Part shown: in pieces, positions 16,382-25,769 of the stretch
How the letters are laid out: each line of letters begins with the position of its first letter
Position numbering within the stretch: the first letter of the stretch is position 1
Assembly: GCA_947491825.1 (NCBI GenBank)
Contig: CANLLM010000009.1
Span: forward strand, 1 to 40,299
Length of the DNA: 40,299 nt
Origin: Bacteroidota bacterium
GTDB lineage: Bacteria > Bacteroidota > Bacteroidia > UKL13-3
Direction of reading: 5' to 3'
Position numbers and translations under genes: made by a program
The notes under the pieces: model-generated
Told to the model about the DNA's origin: nothing
Databases searched by the model: none
Seen by the model: the letters and a program-made list of their open reading frames with translations, nothing else

Positions 16382-16732
16382 CTGCGGTAAAATCTTCACT
16401 CAAGTAAATTATTTTTACACTTCTATCAAAACATTACTTCAACACATTGCGAAGCAATCTCCTTTACTCGAATTCACGTAATGCAATGCCTCTCCTATTT
16501 CTCTGTGAAACTCCTTTACATCTGCGGTAAAAATAAAAACGCAGAGGTTCTTTACAAAGTCTTGCGAAGATTTTGAGCAAAGTCGATTTCAGAGTGAGAG
16601 GCTCACAGAGCAACGCCTCTTGCATTAGGGAGGATTATCTTAAGTATAATTATCATCCTTAATTCATTACGAAGTAATCTCCTTTACGCTATTATTCGAA
16701 TTGCTATGTCTCTATTTGAACTCTGCGGTAAA
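16382..16732. repeat. intergenic repeat region B (ctgcggtaaa units with compensated palindromes)
   Basis: The 486-base gap between the two helicase genes is non-coding and repeat-rich. CTGCGGTAAA occurs three times on the plus strand (16382, 16522, 16723). Two longer units, about 16446-16531 and 16666-16732, share ATT(R)CGAAG(Y)AATCTCCTTTAC, CGAATT, a GC.ATG..TCT word and the terminal CTGCGGTAAA, with small indels. Each unit opens with a perfect palindrome, ATTGC-GAA-GCAAT or ATTAC-GAA-GTAAT. Between them, CTGCG/CGCAG and AGAGGC/GCCTCT can also pair. Function is unknown. Confidence 0.6.
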
Positions 16733-16777
16733 TATACGCCAAAACCGATGCAATAGGTGGCTTAGCCATACAAACAC

Positions 16778-19099
16778 CTATGCGTTTATTTTAAGTTTAG
16801 CAAATTTAAGCACCAGCATTTTTTTGCCTTGCGCGCCAAAATCTATTTGTGCTTTGCGGTTATCACCTGCTCCTTCCATTACTATTACCAAGCCTTTACC
16901 AAAACGTTGGTGTTCTACATTCATTCCAACAGCAAGTAACGAGGTATCATCACCCACAAAATCAGTATCTATAGATGCAGGTTGTGATACGGCCTTGTTA
17001 ATGGGTTTAAAGTTTTTAGGAACAATAACCGTAGGCTGGGCAGCGGCAGGTTTGTTGGCTCGGGTTGATTCAGTTAACTTTTTAGTGTAACTGCTCATTT
17101 GGTATGGTTTGCGTTGCTCTGAAGCAGGTTGATTGCTGTTGTACAACCCTTCAACTATTAAATATTGAGGGTCTATTTCTTGCAAAAACCTGCTTGGTTC
17201 GCAATTAATCATAGATCCAAATTTAAACCTTGATGTAGCAAATGATAAGGTTAATTTTTTCTCGGCACGGGTTAAAGCCACATAAAACAAACGCCTTTCT
17301 TCTTCCAAATCTTGTCGGCTATTTAAGCTAAGTTGAGATGGAAATAGATTTTCCTCTAAACCTACAATGTGTACGTTAGTAAACTCCAATCCCTTACTTC
17401 CATGTATGGTCATCATAACTACTTTATCATTGTCATCATCATTTCCCCTATCGGCATCTGTTAATAGGGCAATGTCTTGCATGTAATCCGGTAAGGTATT
17501 ACCACGTAGCACGGCATCATCATCAGCAACTTCTTCAATACTAAACTCTTTTATACCGTTCAATAGCTCTTCAATGTTTTCGTAACGCGCAATTCCTTCG
17601 ACTGTTTTATCATCGTATAACGATTTTAGTAAACCCGTTTGTTTGGCCACATGCATGGCGGTTTCATATGCGGGTTTGGCTGTAAAGGTTTGAAAACTTC
17701 GAATCATTAATACAAAATCGGTTAATATATTAGCAGATTTTAAACCAAAATAATGTGCATTCTCCATAATCTCGAACCATGCTTTATTGTGCTCAGCAGC
17801 AAGTATAGTAAGTTGGTCGATCGTGGTTTTACCTATACCACGTGTAGGGTAATTAATAACGCGTTTTAAAGCTTCTTCATCGCTTGAGTTAATAATTAAA
17901 CGGAAGTATGCCAACAAATCTTTAATCTCTTTGCGCTGGTAAAATGACAATCCACCATAAATTTTATACGGAATATTCATCTTACGTAAAGCTTCTTCTA
18001 AACTACGACTTTGTGCATTGGTACGGTATAAAATGGCAAAATCTTTATTATTCAGGTGTTGGTTCATTTTATCCTGAAAAATAGCTGATGCCACCATCTT
18101 GCCCTCTTCATTATCTGTTAATGCGCGGAAAACACGAATGCGATCGCCTAATTCATTTTGCGTAAAGACTTTTTTTTCTATTTGCTCTTTATTTTGTTTA
18201 ATGATGGAGTTGGCCGCATTAACAATGGTTTTGGTACTGCGGTAATTTTCTTCCAACTTAAACACTTTGGTGTCTGGAAAATCTTTGTGAAAGTTTAAAA
18301 TATTTTTGATGGTTGCACCACGAAACGCATAAATACTTTGTGCATCATCGCCCACTACTGCAATATTTTGGTATACGTTAGACAACATTCTGATGATGGA
18401 ATATTGTGCATGGTTTGTATCCTGAAACTCATCAACCATTATATACTTAAACATGTGTTGGTATTTGTTTAACACATCGGGGTAGTTGTGCAGTAACTCG
18501 TGTGTTTTTAGCAACAAATCATCAAAATCCATGGCACTTGCCCTAAAGCAACGTTGCTCGTATGTTGTATAAATGGCTCCAAAACGCGGACGACCAATGG
18601 TCTCGTCAAATGAGGCATTTTCAGGATCTTGATTGTAGGCTGCTGCTTTAACTAATGCATTTTTTGCTGCTGAAATACGTCCTAAAATTTGTGCTGGTTT
18701 GTACATCTTATCATCTAGCTTCATCTCGGCCACAATAGATTTTATTAAACTTTTTGCATCATCACTATCATAAATGGTGAAGTTACGCGGGTAACCTACC
18801 TTCTCACTTTCAATACGTAATATACGGGCAAAAATACTGTGAAAAGTACCCATCCAAAGGTTTTTGGCTTCGGCACCAACCACACTTACAATGCGCTCAC
18901 GCATTTCTTTGCTGGCTTTATTGGTAAAGGTTAAGGCTAAAATATTAAAGGCATCAACGCCTTGCTCTAACATGTATGCAATACGGTAAGTAAGTACCCT
19001 GGTTTTGCCCGATCCTGCTCCTGCCACTATCATCACAGGCCCGTCTATTTGCTGAACTGCCGCACGCTGCGGTTCATTTAATTGATCTAAATAATTCAC
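16778..19099 (-). CDS. pcrA: UvrD/PcrA-family 3'-5' DNA helicase
   Basis: Superfamily 1A helicase for repair and removal of recombinase or stalled complexes from DNA, 773 aa. Visible motifs are I AGAGSGKT, Ia LTFTNKASKEM, II VDEFQDTN, III GDDAQSIYAFRG, IV NYRST, V TIHGSKGLEF and VI VALTRA. A C-terminal Tudor-like segment (GMNVEHQRFGKGLVIVMEG) is typical of PcrA. I choose the GTG start (VNYLDQLNEPQRAAV), because the track start is a TTG upstream of a near-consensus box TACTTTTA at 19103-19110. No ATG is available before the Walker A region, so the exact start stays open. PcrA versus UvrD naming is by convention. Confidence 0.93.
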   Translation of the reverse strand: MNYLDQLNEPQRAAVQQIDGPVMIVAGAGSGKTRVLTYRIAYMLEQGVDAFNILALTFTNKASKEMRERIVSVVGAEAKNLWMGTFHSIFARILRIESEKVGYPRNFTIYDSDDAKSLIKSIVAEMKLDDKMYKPAQILGRISAAKNALVKAAAYNQDPENASFDETIGRPRFGAIYTTYEQRCFRASAMDFDDLLLKTHELLHNYPDVLNKYQHMFKYIMVDEFQDTNHAQYSIIRMLSNVYQNIAVVGDDAQSIYAFRGATIKNILNFHKDFPDTKVFKLEENYRSTKTIVNAANSIIKQNKEQIEKKVFTQNELGDRIRVFRALTDNEEGKMVASAIFQDKMNQHLNNKDFAILYRTNAQSRSLEEALRKMNIPYKIYGGLSFYQRKEIKDLLAYFRLIINSSDEEALKRVINYPTRGIGKTTIDQLTILAAEHNKAWFEIMENAHYFGLKSANILTDFVLMIRSFQTFTAKPAYETAMHVAKQTGLLKSLYDDKTVEGIARYENIEELLNGIKEFSIEEVADDDAVLRGNTLPDYMQDIALLTDADRGNDDDNDKVVMMTIHGSKGLEFTNVHIVGLEENLFPSQLSLNSRQDLEEERRLFYVALTRAEKKLTLSFATSRFKFGSMINCEPSRFLQEIDPQYLIVEGLYNSNQPASEQRKPYQMSSYTKKLTESTRANKPAAAQPTVIVPKNFKPINKAVSQPASIDTDFVGDDTSLLAVGMNVEHQRFGKGLVIVMEGAGDNRKAQIDFGAQGKKMLVLKFAKLKINA

Positions 19100-19150
19100 G
19101 TGGTAAAAGTACAATAAATTACGCTATGCCATAAGGTAAATATGAACATA

Positions 19151-19179
19151 AAGCCGAATGCGCTAAAGGTATTCGGCTT
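19151..19179 (-). terminator. probable terminator of the cysteine desulfurase-DUF3078 operon
   Basis: AAGCCGAAT and ATTCGGCTT form a perfect 9-bp stem with an 11-base loop, about 20 bases past the DUF3078 stop. The T-run is weak (TTTATGTT on the minus strand), so it may terminate modestly or act in both directions. Confidence 0.55.
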
Positions 19180-19199
19180 ATAATAAAATTATAATGTGA

Positions 19200-20117
19200 T
19201 TACTTACTTGTATCACTAAAAGTATACATTACCCCTAGCGATATTACTTGAGAATATTGAATGTCTTTATCTTGATCAAAATCGTATAACAATACGCCAT
19301 TTAAGTTGGTGCTGATATACTTATTTACCTTGGCAGTAATACTTATATCTAAACGACTAACAATGTATTTAGCAGATAGCCTATCGTAATCAAGCAAACC
19401 CATATAACGGGCTTTTATTTTCAAGTTTTCCATCACCTCTTTATCAAAGTTAAATACGGTTTGGAAAACAATTTGGTTGCGCATATTCGCGCCCCGTTTA
19501 ACTCCATAAAGCTCATTAAACTCTTTGGCGGTTGAACTATAGGTATTGTAAAGTTGTTGGTCGGTAACAAAGGTTTGACGCAAAGCTCCTAACCCAAATT
19601 GTGCACTAAAATAATTGATGGGCTTGTATTCAAAACCAAGTGCTTCGGTTAAATAACCTGGTGATAAAAAAGCTGAGATTCTTTTTGATTGCTCGGCTCC
19701 ATTCACCAATTTGTATTCAAAACCTGCATCAAACTGACTCATAAAGTTTACTGAAGTAAATAAATTCCAGTAGTTTGATATTTTATGAGAGAACTTAGAA
19801 TCGAAAAATATACGATCCGCATTTTTTCTAAGGTCTTGTCCTTCGTTTTTAACAGTACCATAAAGTAACTGTAAATCGTTGGTCCACTCATTTTGTTCGG
19901 TTTTACGAACAGACTTTGCATTTAAAAACGTACCCAACGAAATGGAGTTAATACCCCCAGCTTTCCAGTTTACACTGTAGCTGGCTTGTGTTATATTTAG
20001 TCCTGTTTCTAGGTTAGTTTCCCATTTAGAAACAGGTTTAGGTTTGTTGGGTGTATCTGTTTGAGCCAATAAAAAAAAAGGCGAAAAAACACTTAGCAAT
20101 AGAAAAAATGTCCTCAT
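19200..20117 (-). CDS. DUF3078-family outer-membrane protein
   Basis: A 305-aa exported protein with signal peptide MRTFFLLLSVFSPFFLLAQ. The mature part begins with a Pro/Lys spacer and then WETNLETGLNITQASYSVNWKAG, the characteristic DUF3078 opening (Asn-rich, VNWKAGG). It continues with strands typical of an outer-membrane barrel and ends SLGVMYTF with a C-terminal aromatic. The family is widespread in Bacteroidota and uncharacterised. It starts 18 bases after the cysteine desulfurase stop and is presumably co-transcribed, although no functional link is evident. Confidence 0.85.
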   Translation of the reverse strand: MRTFFLLLSVFSPFFLLAQTDTPNKPKPVSKWETNLETGLNITQASYSVNWKAGGINSISLGTFLNAKSVRKTEQNEWTNDLQLLYGTVKNEGQDLRKNADRIFFDSKFSHKISNYWNLFTSVNFMSQFDAGFEYKLVNGAEQSKRISAFLSPGYLTEALGFEYKPINYFSAQFGLGALRQTFVTDQQLYNTYSSTAKEFNELYGVKRGANMRNQIVFQTVFNFDKEVMENLKIKARYMGLLDYDRLSAKYIVSRLDISITAKVNKYISTNLNGVLLYDFDQDKDIQYSQVISLGVMYTFSDTSK

Positions 20118-20135
20118 GAAAGATTAGATTAAAAG

Positions 20136-21281
20136 TTATGCATTGGCTGATTCAACCAGCTTCAACATCACTTTCAACCTTTCAATCACATAATCTACTT
20201 CTGCTATGGTGTTGCTGCTACCAAAGGAAAAACGCACCGCTGCGCGTTCTCTATTTGCACCAATTGCTTTTAGCACATGCGATCCCACATCACTTCCGCT
20301 GCTGCATGCACTACCACCTGATGCACAAATACCATCAATATCTAACTTAAACAATAACATTTCGCCAACAGGGCTAGGAGGGAATGATACATTTAAAACG
20401 GTATAAGACGAAGTGCCTTCGGCATCACCATTAAATGCTATTCCGGGAATATTTTCTTTTAATTGGGCAATGAAATAGTTTTTTAATTCTTGCAAACGCT
20501 TTTTGTCTTCCTCCATGTGAGCTAAACTTATCTCCAATGCTTTAGCCAAACCCACTATGCCATAAACGTTTTCAGTTCCACCACGCATGTTACGCTCTTG
20601 CGCACCTCCCGTAATAAATGGATGTAACTTAACATTGCTATTGATGTAAATAAAACCAACACCCTTAGGACCATTAAACTTGTGTGCACCAGCTGCAATA
20701 AAATGTACGTTTAACTTACTTAAATCGATAGGCTGGTGACCAACAGTTTGAACCATATCTGAGTGAAACAATGCATTATATGATTTACATAAGTTACCTA
20801 TTTGTTCCAAATCAATCATATTACCCAATTCGTTGTTGCTGTGCATTAAACTAACAAGTGCATTGGTGTTATTTTTTAGCAACTCCTCTAAATGTGCGAC
20901 ATCAACATGGCCGTTTTGAGTAATATTGACCAAATGCATATGAACTTTACCTTGTTGAGCCAATTCTTCAACGGTATGCAAAACAGCATGATGTTCAATG
21001 GCTGAGGTAATGATATTTTTAACACCTAAAGATTCAACAGATTGCCTAATGGCCATATTATCGGCCTCAGTACCACCAGAAGTAAAACAAATTTCGCCAG
21101 GTGTGCACCCCATTAATTTTGCAACGGTTCTGCGGGCATCTTCAACCATGGTTTTAACTTCCCTTCCTTGGGCATGTATTGATGATGGGTTACCGTAGTT
21201 GTGTAACATCATATCAGCTATAACTTTTACCACCTCAGGATGCATGGGTGTTGTTGCTGCGTTGTCGAAATATACTTTCAT
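20136..21281 (-). CDS. cysteine desulfurase (IscS/NifS type)
   Basis: PLP enzyme that takes sulfur from cysteine for Fe-S clusters and thio-modifications. The 381-aa protein starts MKVYFDNAATTPMHPEV. It has the PLP-site elements TSGGTEADNMAI, AIEHHAV and HSDMVQTVG, the Schiff-base lysine in AGAHKFNGPKGVGF, and the catalytic cysteine loop SGGSACSSGSD. The cysteine-loop sequence places it in group I (IscS/NifS). No iscU, iscA or iscR is adjacent, so the partner scaffold must be encoded elsewhere. The DUF3078 gene follows on the same strand. Confidence 0.94.
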   Translation of the reverse strand: MKVYFDNAATTPMHPEVVKVIADMMLHNYGNPSSIHAQGREVKTMVEDARRTVAKLMGCTPGEICFTSGGTEADNMAIRQSVESLGVKNIITSAIEHHAVLHTVEELAQQGKVHMHLVNITQNGHVDVAHLEELLKNNTNALVSLMHSNNELGNMIDLEQIGNLCKSYNALFHSDMVQTVGHQPIDLSKLNVHFIAAGAHKFNGPKGVGFIYINSNVKLHPFITGGAQERNMRGGTENVYGIVGLAKALEISLAHMEEDKKRLQELKNYFIAQLKENIPGIAFNGDAEGTSSYTVLNVSFPPSPVGEMLLFKLDIDGICASGGSACSSGSDVGSHVLKAIGANRERAAVRFSFGSSNTIAEVDYVIERLKVMLKLVESANA

Positions 21282-21413
21282 TAGATAATTTAATTAAATA
21301 CGAATGGATAAAAATAGTTAAAATTAAATAAATGCATGTTGGATTATACCACAAATATAAGCCGCCTATTTAATTTTATTACACAAAAAGCCCACACTAT
21401 AATTTGTATATGC

Positions 21414-21421
21414 TACTTTTG
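21414..21421 (+). promoter_or_regulatory. -7 promoter box of the OmpA-like lipoprotein gene
   Basis: TACTTTTG matches TAnnTTTG exactly. If transcription starts 7 bases after the box, it starts on the A of the ATG at 21428, making this a leaderless-mRNA candidate. The box also rules out the track start at 21404, which lies upstream of it. Confidence 0.5.
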
Positions 21422-21427
21422 CAAGTA

Positions 21428-22186
21428 ATGAAACGAAACGTATTATTAGTTACAATGAGCTTAAGTATGCTCTGGGGATGCGTATCAAAAAGTAAGTTTA
21501 CCCGAAGCCAAACGGAAGTTTCGCGCTTAAAAAGTGATAGTACTTTATTAGAAAAACGTATAACGCAGTATCAAAACGAAAATGCACATTTACAAACACT
21601 AAGTGCAACCATTGAGCAGTCACTTAACGATCGTTTACAAGAAAAAGAAGATTCGATAACCTTTAAAGAAAAACTACTGAAAGACCGCGAATACAGCCTT
21701 AGAGATATGAAAGCGCGCAAAGAAGAAGAACAAGAAGCCTTTTATAGCCTATCACGTAAAATATTTGCGGCATTTACTGATTATGATGCAAGTACATTAA
21801 CTACCAAAACCAATTGTACCCAAGCGGTAGTGATGGTAAATGATAAAAAAATGTTTGTTGGCAGCAGTTTAAAACCAGAATACTTGGCTACCGAAATAAA
21901 CAACAAGGCGGCTGGCTTATTGGAAAAACATCCTGACTTATTACTTACCATTGTATGTTACGTTGATAGTAGCATACAAATATTGACTAAAGAAGACCTT
22001 TGGAATATAGGGGCTTTGAGGGCTAATTCATTGTCTAAATTGCTTGTATCAAACCATAAAAATCTTGCATTAAGGGTAAAAAGTGCCACTGGTATACCAA
22101 ACAATAGCCAAACATTAAAAAATCAGGCTTACTATACTGAGTACCTTTTTGTGTCTAGTTTAACGCCCTGCATTCCTATAAAATAA
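21428..22186 (+). CDS. lipoprotein with coiled coil and OmpA-like C-terminal domain
   Basis: A 252-aa protein with lipoprotein signal MKRNVLLVTMSLSMLWGC, cysteine being the lipidated residue. Residues about 30-100 are a charged coiled coil (RLKSDSTLLEKRITQYQNEN and a following KED/REY-rich helix). The C-terminal part has the strand-helix rhythm of OmpA/MotB peptidoglycan-binding domains. VVMVNDKKMFVGSSLKPEYL stands for the first strand, LLEKHPDLLLTIVCYVDSS for the second, and LRANSLSKLLVS for the helix. The usual peptidoglycan-binding Asp/Arg pair is not clearly conserved, so it may be a degenerate member. It is a likely outer-membrane-anchored structural protein, convergent with map. Confidence 0.72.
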   Translation: MKRNVLLVTMSLSMLWGCVSKSKFTRSQTEVSRLKSDSTLLEKRITQYQNENAHLQTLSATIEQSLNDRLQEKEDSITFKEKLLKDREYSLRDMKARKEEEQEAFYSLSRKIFAAFTDYDASTLTTKTNCTQAVVMVNDKKMFVGSSLKPEYLATEINNKAAGLLEKHPDLLLTIVCYVDSSIQILTKEDLWNIGALRANSLSKLLVSNHKNLALRVKSATGIPNNSQTLKNQAYYTEYLFVSSLTPCIPIK

Positions 22187-22212
22187 TATTACTTGTTAAC
22201 AAGGCTTAACTT

Positions 22213-23010
22213 TCAAACCGGAATTTCGTATTCGGCACTTACATCGGTAAGTACCTCGGCAAATGTAGGAGTAACTAAAATTGTGTGCTCAAATTGTGCG
22301 GATAGCTTTCCATCAATTGTGCGGGCTGTCCAACCATCGTTTTTATCAACCTTAGCTCGGGCCTTACCGGCATTTATCATGGGTTCGATGGTAAATATCA
22401 TACCAGGCTGCATAACGGGTCCTGTGTTTGCATCAGCAATATGGCTCACTTCAGGTTCTTCATGAAACTTCAATCCAACTCCATGTCCGCAAAACTCATA
22501 TACCGTGCTGTAACCGTGTTTTACCGCATAACGATTTATCGCATAACCAATATCACCAATGCGCTTACCAGGTATGCATTGCGCAATACCTAGGCGTAGA
22601 CACTCTTTGGTAACTGCAATTAATTTTTCGGCATGTTCTGTAACCTCACCAACTGTATACATGGTACTGGTATCTCCATAATAACCCTTTAATATTGTTG
22701 TTATATCTACATTTAAAATATCTCCATCCCGCAATTCTAACTTGCCTGGTATACCATGGCAAATTACATCATTTACAGAAATGCAGCTAGCCTTGGTGTA
22801 TCCATGGTAGCCAATGGTTGCCGGAATGGCAGCATTATCGCGCATAAATTGCTCCGCCAAATCATTAATATAACCGGTTGTTACACCTGCTTTTATATAT
22901 GGTGCAACTGCTTTTAATGTTTGCCCCGCAAGCTTACTTGCCTTGCGTATACCATCTATTTGTTCAGGTGTTTTTATAATTATTTTCGACTTGGTATCTC
23001 TAAAAGCCAT
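22213..23010 (-). CDS. map: methionine aminopeptidase, type I
   Basis: Removes the initiator methionine from nascent proteins; cytosolic dinuclear metallopeptidase. The 265-aa protein has the pita-bread fold motifs and all five metal ligands. The two aspartates are in NVDITT and YYGDTS, the histidine is in GHGVGLKFHEEP, and the two glutamates are in TIEPMI and QFEHT. The catalytic histidine is in IGYHGYTKASCISVND. Type Ia length, without an N-terminal SH3 or zinc extension. It follows valS on the same strand after 44 bases, so the two may be one transcript. Confidence 0.95.
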   Translation of the reverse strand: MAFRDTKSKIIIKTPEQIDGIRKASKLAGQTLKAVAPYIKAGVTTGYINDLAEQFMRDNAAIPATIGYHGYTKASCISVNDVICHGIPGKLELRDGDILNVDITTILKGYYGDTSTMYTVGEVTEHAEKLIAVTKECLRLGIAQCIPGKRIGDIGYAINRYAVKHGYSTVYEFCGHGVGLKFHEEPEVSHIADANTGPVMQPGMIFTIEPMINAGKARAKVDKNDGWTARTIDGKLSAQFEHTILVTPTFAEVLTDVSAEYEIPV

Positions 23011-23054
23011 TTTTATACTTATTAACTACGCTAACAATTATTGAACAATATATT

Positions 23055-25769
23055 TTACAAACTTGATAAACTACCCCTTAGTACTTCAATTTTAGCAACG
23101 GCATCAGCTTTTTTCTGGCGCTCTTTTTCAACCAAATCAGGCTTTGCGTTAGCCACAAATTTTTCGTTACTTAATTTTGTATCAACAGATTTCATAAAGC
23201 CTTCAAGGTATTCTATCTCTTTGTATATTTTGGCTTTTTCAGCTTCCACATCAATCTGAAGGTTTAAAAATGCATATACTTCATCAGTACCAACAGGCAA
23301 TAAAACTGCTTTATCCTGCTTCTCGTTTACAAAGTTAAGGTTTGCAATATTGGCTAACTTTTTAATTAAAAAAGCATACGGTTTATACATTTCCTCTTGG
23401 GTTGACTTGATAGCAATATCAAATGTTTCCTTAGGACTAATGCCTTTGCTGTTGCGCAAGTTTCTTATTTGTTGTATCACCTCAAAGGCTAAATCTAATT
23501 TAGGTGCAATAACCTTATTTATGATTTGGGTTGATCCAAAAGGATAAGTTGCAACACATATAGATGCACTTTCTTTTCTAGTAGTTAAACTTTGCCAAAT
23601 TTCTTCGGTAATAAAAGGCATAAATGGATGCAACAAGCGCATCAACTCATCAAAAAATTTAATGGTTTGATTGTAGGTTGATTCATTAATTGGCTTACCG
23701 TATTCTGGTTTAATCATCTCTAAATACCAAGCACAATAGTCGTCCCAAATCAGCTTATACATGCTCATTAGCACCTCGCTTAATTTGTAGTCGGTATACT
23801 TTTCACTAATTTCCGCATATGCATCATTTAGTTTACCATTAAACCAATCGGCACTAATTTTATTACTTTCTAAAATTTCGGCATCAAATTCGTCATCAGG
23901 TTTTATCTCCAACCCTTTAACCAAACGAAACGCATTCCAGATTTTGTTGGCAAAATTACGTCCTTGTTCTACTTGGCTCTCATCAAACAAAATATCGTTA
24001 CCTGCAGGCGAACTAAGCAACATTCCCATACGTACACCATCAGCACCGTGTTGTGCAATTAAATCTAACGGATCGGGCGAATTACCCAATGATTTACTCA
24101 TTTTTCTGCGTTGTTTATCTCGAACAATACCCGTAAAATAAACGTTATTGAATGGCTTCTCACCCATCCATTCATATCCAGCCATAATCATACGTGCCAC
24201 CCAGAAAAACATAATTTCGGGTGCAGTAACTAAATCGTTGGTTGGGTAATAGTATTTAATATCGGCATTCACTTTACTGACTTTGCCGTTATCCATTTTT
24301 TCAAATCCATCAAACACACTTATTGGCCACAACCAAGAACTAAACCAGGTATCAACTACGTCATCATCTTGTTTTAACTGTTGGGTATTAGCGGTAGGAA
24401 ATTGAAGCTTAAATTGCACTATGGCTTCGTTGTGTGTTTTTGCCACAACAAAGTTACCTTCCTCATCATACCAAGCCGGAATGCGCTGTCCCCACCACAA
24501 TTGACGACTGATACACCAATCTTTAATGTTATCAATCCAATGTTTGTATGTGTTTTTCATGTTGGCAGGATGAAACTTAATTTCATCATTCATCACTGCA
24601 TCTAACACTTTTGGGTTTTTAGCTACAAATTTCTTCATATCAACCCACCACTGCAAAGTTAAACGTGGTTCAATTACTGCACCCGTGCGCTCACTGGTTC
24701 CAACTTGATTTTTATATTCGTCAATTTTTAAAATATGGCCTGCTTCTTCTAAGTGTACTGCAATTTCTCTGCGAACTTCAAAACGATCTTTACCAATGTA
24801 ACGCGGGTCAATTGCTTTCTCGTTTAAAAATCCTTCTTCATTTAAAATGTCAATTACTTCTAAGTTATATTTCTTACCTAACTCATAATCATTTTTATCG
24901 TGCGCAGGAGTTACTTTTAAGCAACCAGTACCAAATTCCATATCAACATATTCATCGGCAATAATGGTTATAGGCCTGTTAATAAAAGGCACCAAAACTT
25001 GCTTGCCCACCAAATGTTTAAACCGTTCATCATTGGGGTTTACGCATATACCAGCATCGGCCAAAATGGTTTCAGGGCGGGTGGTTGCTATGGTAATAAA
25101 ATCAGCACTGTTAATGTTCGAATTCTTAATTTCAGCTATCGAGCTTTCGGTTAAATGATACTTTATAAAGTATAGTTTTGATTGTACATCTTTAAAAATA
25201 ACCTCTTCATCACTTAATGCAGTTTTACCTTGAGGATCCCAATTAACCATCCTTAGTTCACGGTAGATTAATCCTTTGTTATATAAATCAATGAAAGTAT
25301 TAATAACAGCCTCGCTCATCTTAGGCTCCATCGTAAAGCGCGTGCGATCCCAATCGCAACTGGCGCCAAGTTTCTCTAGCTGCTTTAAAATAATCCCTCC
25401 GTATTTCTCTTTCCACTCCCAAGCATATTTCAAAAATTCATCTCTGCTTAGGTCTGATTTTTTGATACCTTTTTCGCGTAACATCTGAACCACCTTAGCC
25501 TCGGTAGCAATAGACGCATGGTCGGTACCTGCAACCCAAAGTGCATTTTTACCTTGCATACGTGCTTTACGTACCAATACATCTTGTATGGTGTTATTTA
25601 GCATATGGCCCATGTGCAAGACACCAGTAACATTAGGTGGTGGTATTACAATGGTAAAAGGCTCACGCTCATCTGGAGTGCTTTTAAATAACTTATTGTT
25701 GAGCCAATAGCTATACCATTTATCTTCTATTTGTTGCGGGGCGTAAATTTTTGTTATCTCGTTACTCAT
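23055..25769 (-). CDS. valS: valyl-tRNA synthetase
   Basis: Class I aminoacyl-tRNA synthetase charging tRNA-Val. The 904-aa product starts MSNEITKIYAPQQIEDKWYS. The HIGH-type motif is PPPNVTGVLHMGHM and the KMSKS loop is RRKMSKSLGNSPDPLD. The CP1 editing domain (TTRPETILAD, GTGCLKVTPAHD) lies between them. The anticodon-binding domain follows. A C-terminal coiled coil (about 60 residues, EAEKAKIYKEIEYLEGF...) completes the canonical ValS plan. The 12 residues added by the track start have no counterpart in the family, and the ATG at 25769 is conventional. Confidence 0.97.
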   Translation of the reverse strand: MSNEITKIYAPQQIEDKWYSYWLNNKLFKSTPDEREPFTIVIPPPNVTGVLHMGHMLNNTIQDVLVRKARMQGKNALWVAGTDHASIATEAKVVQMLREKGIKKSDLSRDEFLKYAWEWKEKYGGIILKQLEKLGASCDWDRTRFTMEPKMSEAVINTFIDLYNKGLIYRELRMVNWDPQGKTALSDEEVIFKDVQSKLYFIKYHLTESSIAEIKNSNINSADFITIATTRPETILADAGICVNPNDERFKHLVGKQVLVPFINRPITIIADEYVDMEFGTGCLKVTPAHDKNDYELGKKYNLEVIDILNEEGFLNEKAIDPRYIGKDRFEVRREIAVHLEEAGHILKIDEYKNQVGTSERTGAVIEPRLTLQWWVDMKKFVAKNPKVLDAVMNDEIKFHPANMKNTYKHWIDNIKDWCISRQLWWGQRIPAWYDEEGNFVVAKTHNEAIVQFKLQFPTANTQQLKQDDDVVDTWFSSWLWPISVFDGFEKMDNGKVSKVNADIKYYYPTNDLVTAPEIMFFWVARMIMAGYEWMGEKPFNNVYFTGIVRDKQRRKMSKSLGNSPDPLDLIAQHGADGVRMGMLLSSPAGNDILFDESQVEQGRNFANKIWNAFRLVKGLEIKPDDEFDAEILESNKISADWFNGKLNDAYAEISEKYTDYKLSEVLMSMYKLIWDDYCAWYLEMIKPEYGKPINESTYNQTIKFFDELMRLLHPFMPFITEEIWQSLTTRKESASICVATYPFGSTQIINKVIAPKLDLAFEVIQQIRNLRNSKGISPKETFDIAIKSTQEEMYKPYAFLIKKLANIANLNFVNEKQDKAVLLPVGTDEVYAFLNLQIDVEAEKAKIYKEIEYLEGFMKSVDTKLSNEKFVANAKPDLVEKERQKKADAVAKIEVLRGSLSSL

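Noticed and set aside
16666-16678. ATTACGAAGTAAT as a transcription-factor operator for the UvrD/PcrA gene
   Set aside because: It lies downstream of the pcrA stop and is part of a repeated unit, so operator function is unsupported.
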